The notes under the pieces: model-generated
Database searches by the model: none
The model's input: only the letters and a program-made list of their open reading frames with translations
Told to the model about the DNA's origin: nothing
Shown: piece after piece, positions 13,062 to 14,626 of the stretch
Position numbering within the stretch: position 1 is the first letter of the stretch
Layout of the letters: every line of letters begins with the position of its first letter
Position numbers and translations under genes: made by a program
Assembly (NCBI GenBank): GCA_937983065.1
Contig: CALKAL010000042.1
Location: 1 to 14,626, forward strand
Reading direction: 5' to 3'
DNA: 14,626 nt
Source: an uncultured Bacillaceae bacterium
GTDB taxonomy: Bacteria; Bacillota; Bacilli; Bacillales; Alkalibacillaceae

Positions 13062-14231
13062 TTATAAATTATCAATGAAAACTCGAATGACATCAAAACC
13101 ACCTACAAAGGTTCCTAATGAGCTTCCAATATTTGTGATGACGACAACTAATAAAACTCGTGTCACTTTATTACTCCAAAATCCCTTTAAAGAAAAAACA
13201 TCATCTGATAACGATTCAAAATCAGAAACACTCGGCTTTCGCATGTACGCTTGAACTGCACCTGAGAACCAACCTGCAGCTAATACAGGATTCAACGAAC
13301 TGATCGGTGCAACGACAAAGGCGGTTAAAATCGCTAACGGATGAGCAAAGGCGATAGCAGCTCCAATTGCTGATAATGAGCCATTCCACAGTGCCCAGCT
13401 AATCGCCTGATACACCCCAGCAGATGGATTATTAAAAAACGTATAAGCAATAGCCGCTATTATAATAATTGGAATTGCCCAAGCGACTATTTTCATTTTA
13501 TTAGTCTTTTTAGGTAGCGTGGTCAGCTTTTTTAAGTTATGCTCTTTTTCAATTTGCTTCGTTATTCCAGGTACGTGAGCCGCTCCCAAAACGGCAACGA
13601 CTTTATGACCTGGTGCGTTTTTAATTTTTTGAGCTAAATATTGATCCCGCTCATCAATTAACGGCTTTTTTAATTGAGGAAATGCCTCTGTAAATTCTGA
13701 TAAAGCTGAATCAAGCATATCTTTACTTTTTAATTGCTCTAATTGTTCTTCTGTTATTTCTTCTTTGTCAAATATACTATAAAGAATCGCCATCATAAGC
13801 TTTGCTTTACCTGTCAGATTTAAATTACGCCAAATTCTCTTAAACGTAATTTGAATATCTCGATCAGCTAACACTAATTCGGCGCCGATTTCTTCCGCTG
13901 ATTCGATCCCTTGAATCATTTCTTGACCTGGCTTAATACCAAATTGTTTCGCTATCCGGCGTTGAAATGAAGAAACGATCATATTCACTAATAATAAGGT
14001 TGCTTTCTTTTCTTTAATGACTTGGAATATGTCCATCTTTTGCCATTTGTTATTATCTTTTAACGACTGATAACGTTGCTGGTCGAGCTCAACACATACG
14101 GAATCAGGTTGTTCCCTTTCAATGACTTCTTTAACTTCTTCAGCACTTTGTTTAGAAACGTGAGCTGTTCCAATTAGGATAATTTCTTTTCCATTTAAAA
14201 ATAAACGCGTTACATTTCCTTGTGTCATCAT
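13062..14231 (-). CDS. TraB/PrgY-like membrane protein
   Basis: A 389-residue protein of the TraB/GumN superfamily. The N-terminal domain carries the family motifs GTAHVS (21-26), VELD (47-50), ADRD (about 142-145) and GAAHVPG with His219. These conserved Gly/His/Glu positions are thought to form a putative metal-dependent active site. The C-terminal part has four hydrophobic segments (about 247-266, 278-300, 302-322, 363-383). In Enterococcus, PrgY/TraB limits activity of peptide sex pheromones; most chromosomal homologues have no assigned role, and nothing nearby suggests pheromone signalling. The start has two ATGs in tandem; GAGGAA is 6 and 9 bases upstream of them, so 14228 is equally possible. 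It is a single-gene unit with its own terminator. Confidence 0.88.
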   Translation of the reverse strand: MMTQGNVTRLFLNGKEIILIGTAHVSKQSAEEVKEVIEREQPDSVCVELDQQRYQSLKDNNKWQKMDIFQVIKEKKATLLLVNMIVSSFQRRIAKQFGIKPGQEMIQGIESAEEIGAELVLADRDIQITFKRIWRNLNLTGKAKLMMAILYSIFDKEEITEEQLEQLKSKDMLDSALSEFTEAFPQLKKPLIDERDQYLAQKIKNAPGHKVVAVLGAAHVPGITKQIEKEHNLKKLTTLPKKTNKMKIVAWAIPIIIIAAIAYTFFNNPSAGVYQAISWALWNGSLSAIGAAIAFAHPLAILTAFVVAPISSLNPVLAAGWFSGAVQAYMRKPSVSDFESLSDDVFSLKGFWSNKVTRVLLVVVITNIGSSLGTFVGGFDVIRVFIDNL

Positions 14232-14387
14232 ATACTTCCTCTATTTTTTAATCGATCCAAAGATTTAATTTGATCTGAGATTTATTTTAGTCAATTCACT
14301 TACTTAACATTATAACTTAAATGAATTGTTTTTTTTACCGTCAATTTTAAAAATTCCACTTAGAATGAAAAGTTAAAAGAAATTTTA

Positions 14388-14415
14388 AAGGAGAGGAGGA
14401 TGGGATATGACATAA
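14388..14415 (+). other. Strong ribosome binding site leading into a two-codon ORF
   Basis: The gap 14232-14442 has no real gene. It holds AAGGAGAGGAGG (14388-14399) and, 7 bases later, ATG ACA TAA (14407-14415). An overlapping ATG at 14400 gives six codons. It may be the leader of a gene interrupted by, or lost upstream of, the repeat that follows. A CAATTCA/TGAATTG dyad (14292-14328) lies in the TraB upstream region. Confidence 0.3.
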
Positions 14416-14442
14416 CTTAAAAGGAAGAACTGAAAAGAGCAA

Positions 14443-14626
14443 ACCTAGCTCTGGAAATATACGTAGACTCCTGCGGGAGGGTCGGCTAAATACGGTCACG
14501 TCCTGTGACCAACGCCGACACTAGAACGTCCTGTTCGTCGAAGAGCCTAGGTGAGACCCCGCAGTGCGTTAGCACGAGGTCGATGACAAGCGTCACGTCC
14601 TGTGACGTCATCGACACTTGTACGTC
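14443..14626 (+). ncRNA. Bacillaceae-1-like structured RNA / repeat element (cut by window end)
   Basis: A GC-richer segment packed with hairpins whose terminal loop is GTCCT: stem 14494-14499/14505-14510, stem 14524-14527/14533-14536, stem 14591-14596/14602-14607, and a fourth (TTGTAC then GTC) truncated at the end. Outer stems enclose the first (14481-14486/14514-14519) and third (14579-14586/14608-14615). A GTGC-GTTA-GCAC hairpin is at 14564-14575. Longer pairings are possible (CTGCGGG 14471-14477 with CCCGCAG 14558-14564; 14443-14452 with 14542-14552). Several RUCCU terminal loops are the hallmark I recall for the Rfam Bacillaceae-1 RNA motif, a noncoding RNA or repeat of unknown function in Bacillaceae. 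Its 3' part is outside the window. The covariance match was not tested. Confidence 0.7.

Overview
The window looks like chromosome of an endospore-forming Bacillaceae bacterium. It is AT-rich with strong AGGAGG-type Shine-Dalgarno sequences and frequent TTG/GTG starts. It carries two H-type small acid-soluble spore proteins, a coat-like His/Met-rich protein, a LipC-like SGNH hydrolase, and at the right edge a GC-richer structured repeat resembling the Bacillaceae-1 RNA motif. No phage, transposase, CRISPR, tRNA or rRNA was seen.

Layout. 1-1256: minus-strand GrpB-family protein and a nucleoside deaminase. 1467-4551: a stand-alone RND-type exporter closed by a strong terminator. 4652-6080: a coat-like protein, a hairpin that abuts the next ribosome binding site, and an SGNH hydrolase lacking the usual catalytic Asp. 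A nested hairpin separates the hydrolase from a convergent FrnE/DsbA-type oxidoreductase (6078-6776). 6777-7116: promoters plus a possible decayed coding remnant. 7117-9340: a two-gene ABC exporter (NatA/YhaQ-type ATPase and ABC-2 permease) ending in a 16-bp perfect hairpin. 9342-9500: a small minus-strand gene for a 52-residue membrane protein, converging on that hairpin. 9765-10178: tandem sspH-type genes. 10250-10975: an orphan coiled-coil protein. 11152-11532: a DoxX-like membrane protein whose stop overlaps that of a convergent 215-residue protein with the His and Cys blocks of a caspase-like (clan CD/DUF4347-like) fold. 12301-12929: an XRE regulator and membrane protein pair with two matching operator dyads placed around its promoter. 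13062-14231: a TraB/PrgY-like membrane protein. 14443-end: the structured RNA or repeat, cut by the window edge.

How the genes relate. The region is a series of short, mostly independent transcription units. Clear operons are the ABC pair (8-base overlap), the two sspH genes, and the regulator/membrane pair. Several genes suggest spore biology (coat-like protein, LipC-like hydrolase, SspH), but they are not one operon. The most unusual items are the stand-alone caspase-like protein, the hydrolase without its Asp, the dual-operator XRE cassette and the hairpin-rich repeat. All family assignments come from motifs read by eye; no database search was possible.
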